Below, piece by piece: positions 6,215 to 6,456 of a stretch of 6,456 nucleotides of DNA (position 1 is its first letter; each line of letters begins with the position of its first letter). This stretch comes from Alphaproteobacteria bacterium UBA6544. GTDB lineage: Bacteria; Pseudomonadota; Alphaproteobacteria; UBA8366. The position numbers were made by a program, and so were the translations under genes. The notes under the pieces were generated by a model. That model had not been told where the DNA came from. It worked only from the letters and a program-made list of their open reading frames with translations, and made no database searches. Where the stretch lies: assembly GCA_002434595.1 (NCBI GenBank), contig DJKK01000150.1, positions 1 to 6,456 on the forward strand. The letters are read 5' to 3'.

Positions 6215-6232
6215 AGACCCTCATGAGGGTCT
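6215..6232 (-). terminator. Perfect 18-bp palindrome, probable tRNA-Thr terminator
   Basis: AGACCCTCA/TGAGGGTCT is perfectly self-complementary and begins 30 bases past the tRNA 3' end. In RNA it makes a 7-bp stem with a CATG loop, followed on the minus strand by ATTTGCTT, a weak T run. Placement fits termination of the tRNA transcript. Perfect dyad symmetry also allows a protein-binding site. Confidence 0.55.
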
Positions 6233-6261
6233 TATGTGGATGACAATAAGGGAGGATAAGG

Positions 6262-6337
<76 letters not shown>

Positions 6338-6352
6338 GTAATCTCTGTTCCC

Positions 6353-6381
6353 TCTATAAACCATCGGTATCTGGTAATCCA
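6353..6381 (-). promoter_or_regulatory. Weak candidate promoter for tRNA-Thr
   Basis: On the minus strand TATAGA (6358-6353, 4 of 6) and TGGATT (6381-6376, 3 of 6) are 17 bases apart. This would start transcription about 8 bases before the mature tRNA. Nothing better is visible within 50 bases upstream. Confidence 0.28.
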
Positions 6382-6402
6382 GAATCTTCACGTAAAACAC
6401 TC

Positions 6403-6453
6403 GTCTCATATACACATATCATTCACATGAATAAATGATGGGGTATAAGAGAC
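6403..6453. repeat. Long imperfect inverted repeat at the right edge
   Basis: GTCTCATATAC (6403-6413) pairs with GTATAAGAGAC (6443-6453) with one mismatch. After a 4x3 internal loop, ATCATT (6418-6423) pairs with AATGAT (6434-6439) around a 10-base loop. The two nested arms give about 16 pairs. On the minus strand it is followed, after GAGAC, by GAGTGTTTTA, so it may terminate a leftward gene beyond the window. An operator or element end is also possible. Confidence 0.5.
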
Positions 6454-6456
6454 TGA

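Noticed and set aside
6120..6224. 35-residue N-terminal extension of the small membrane protein
   Set aside because: Its ATG is at the centre of the palindrome after the tRNA and lacks a ribosome site, whereas the ATG at 6119 has an excellent one.

Overview
The window reads as chromosomal DNA of a GC-rich proteobacterium, most likely an alphaproteobacterium. That placement is an inference from the protein families and the GC-rich coding sequence (62% G+C by hand count at 3421-3480). Most of it is ordinary conserved cell-envelope and metabolic genes.

Left block (1-4102). A leftward pair consists of tesA (SGNH esterase/thioesterase) and, overlapping its stop by 4 bases, the first 50 codons of a FIST-domain protein that runs off the left edge. 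Divergent from tesA is a rightward two-gene operon for a YbbA/LolD-type ABC ATPase and a 10-helix FtsX/MacB-type permease (YbbP), joined by an ATGA overlap. The divergent tesA | ybbA-ybbP layout is the same as in E. coli. The start codons of tesA and ybbA interlock in a single CATG, so there is no intergenic space between them.

Middle block (4103-5720). A Bax inhibitor-1/YccA-family membrane protein is followed by a strong hairpin terminator. Only 34 bases later begins an S-adenosylmethionine hydrolase (DUF62). Its start has no Shine-Dalgarno, and a CATAAT box lies exactly where the transcript would begin at the A of the ATG, so it may be leaderless.

Right block (5721-6456). Composition drops abruptly (28% G+C at 5881-5940, 38% at 6121-6180, 40% at 6361-6420). 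This part holds hairpins and short inverted repeats after the SAM hydrolase, one leftward gene for a 73-residue two-helix membrane protein that I cannot name, a complete leftward tRNA-Thr(CGU) with encoded CCA, a perfect 18-bp palindrome after the tRNA that probably terminates it, and a long imperfect inverted repeat at the right edge. AT-rich sequence on both sides of a tRNA is compatible with the edge of an acquired segment, but there is no integrase and no duplicated tRNA end here to prove it. I found no convincing new system. The points most worth a second look are the leaderless SAM hydrolase, the alternative hairpins at 5758-5788, and the AT-rich tRNA-flanking segment.
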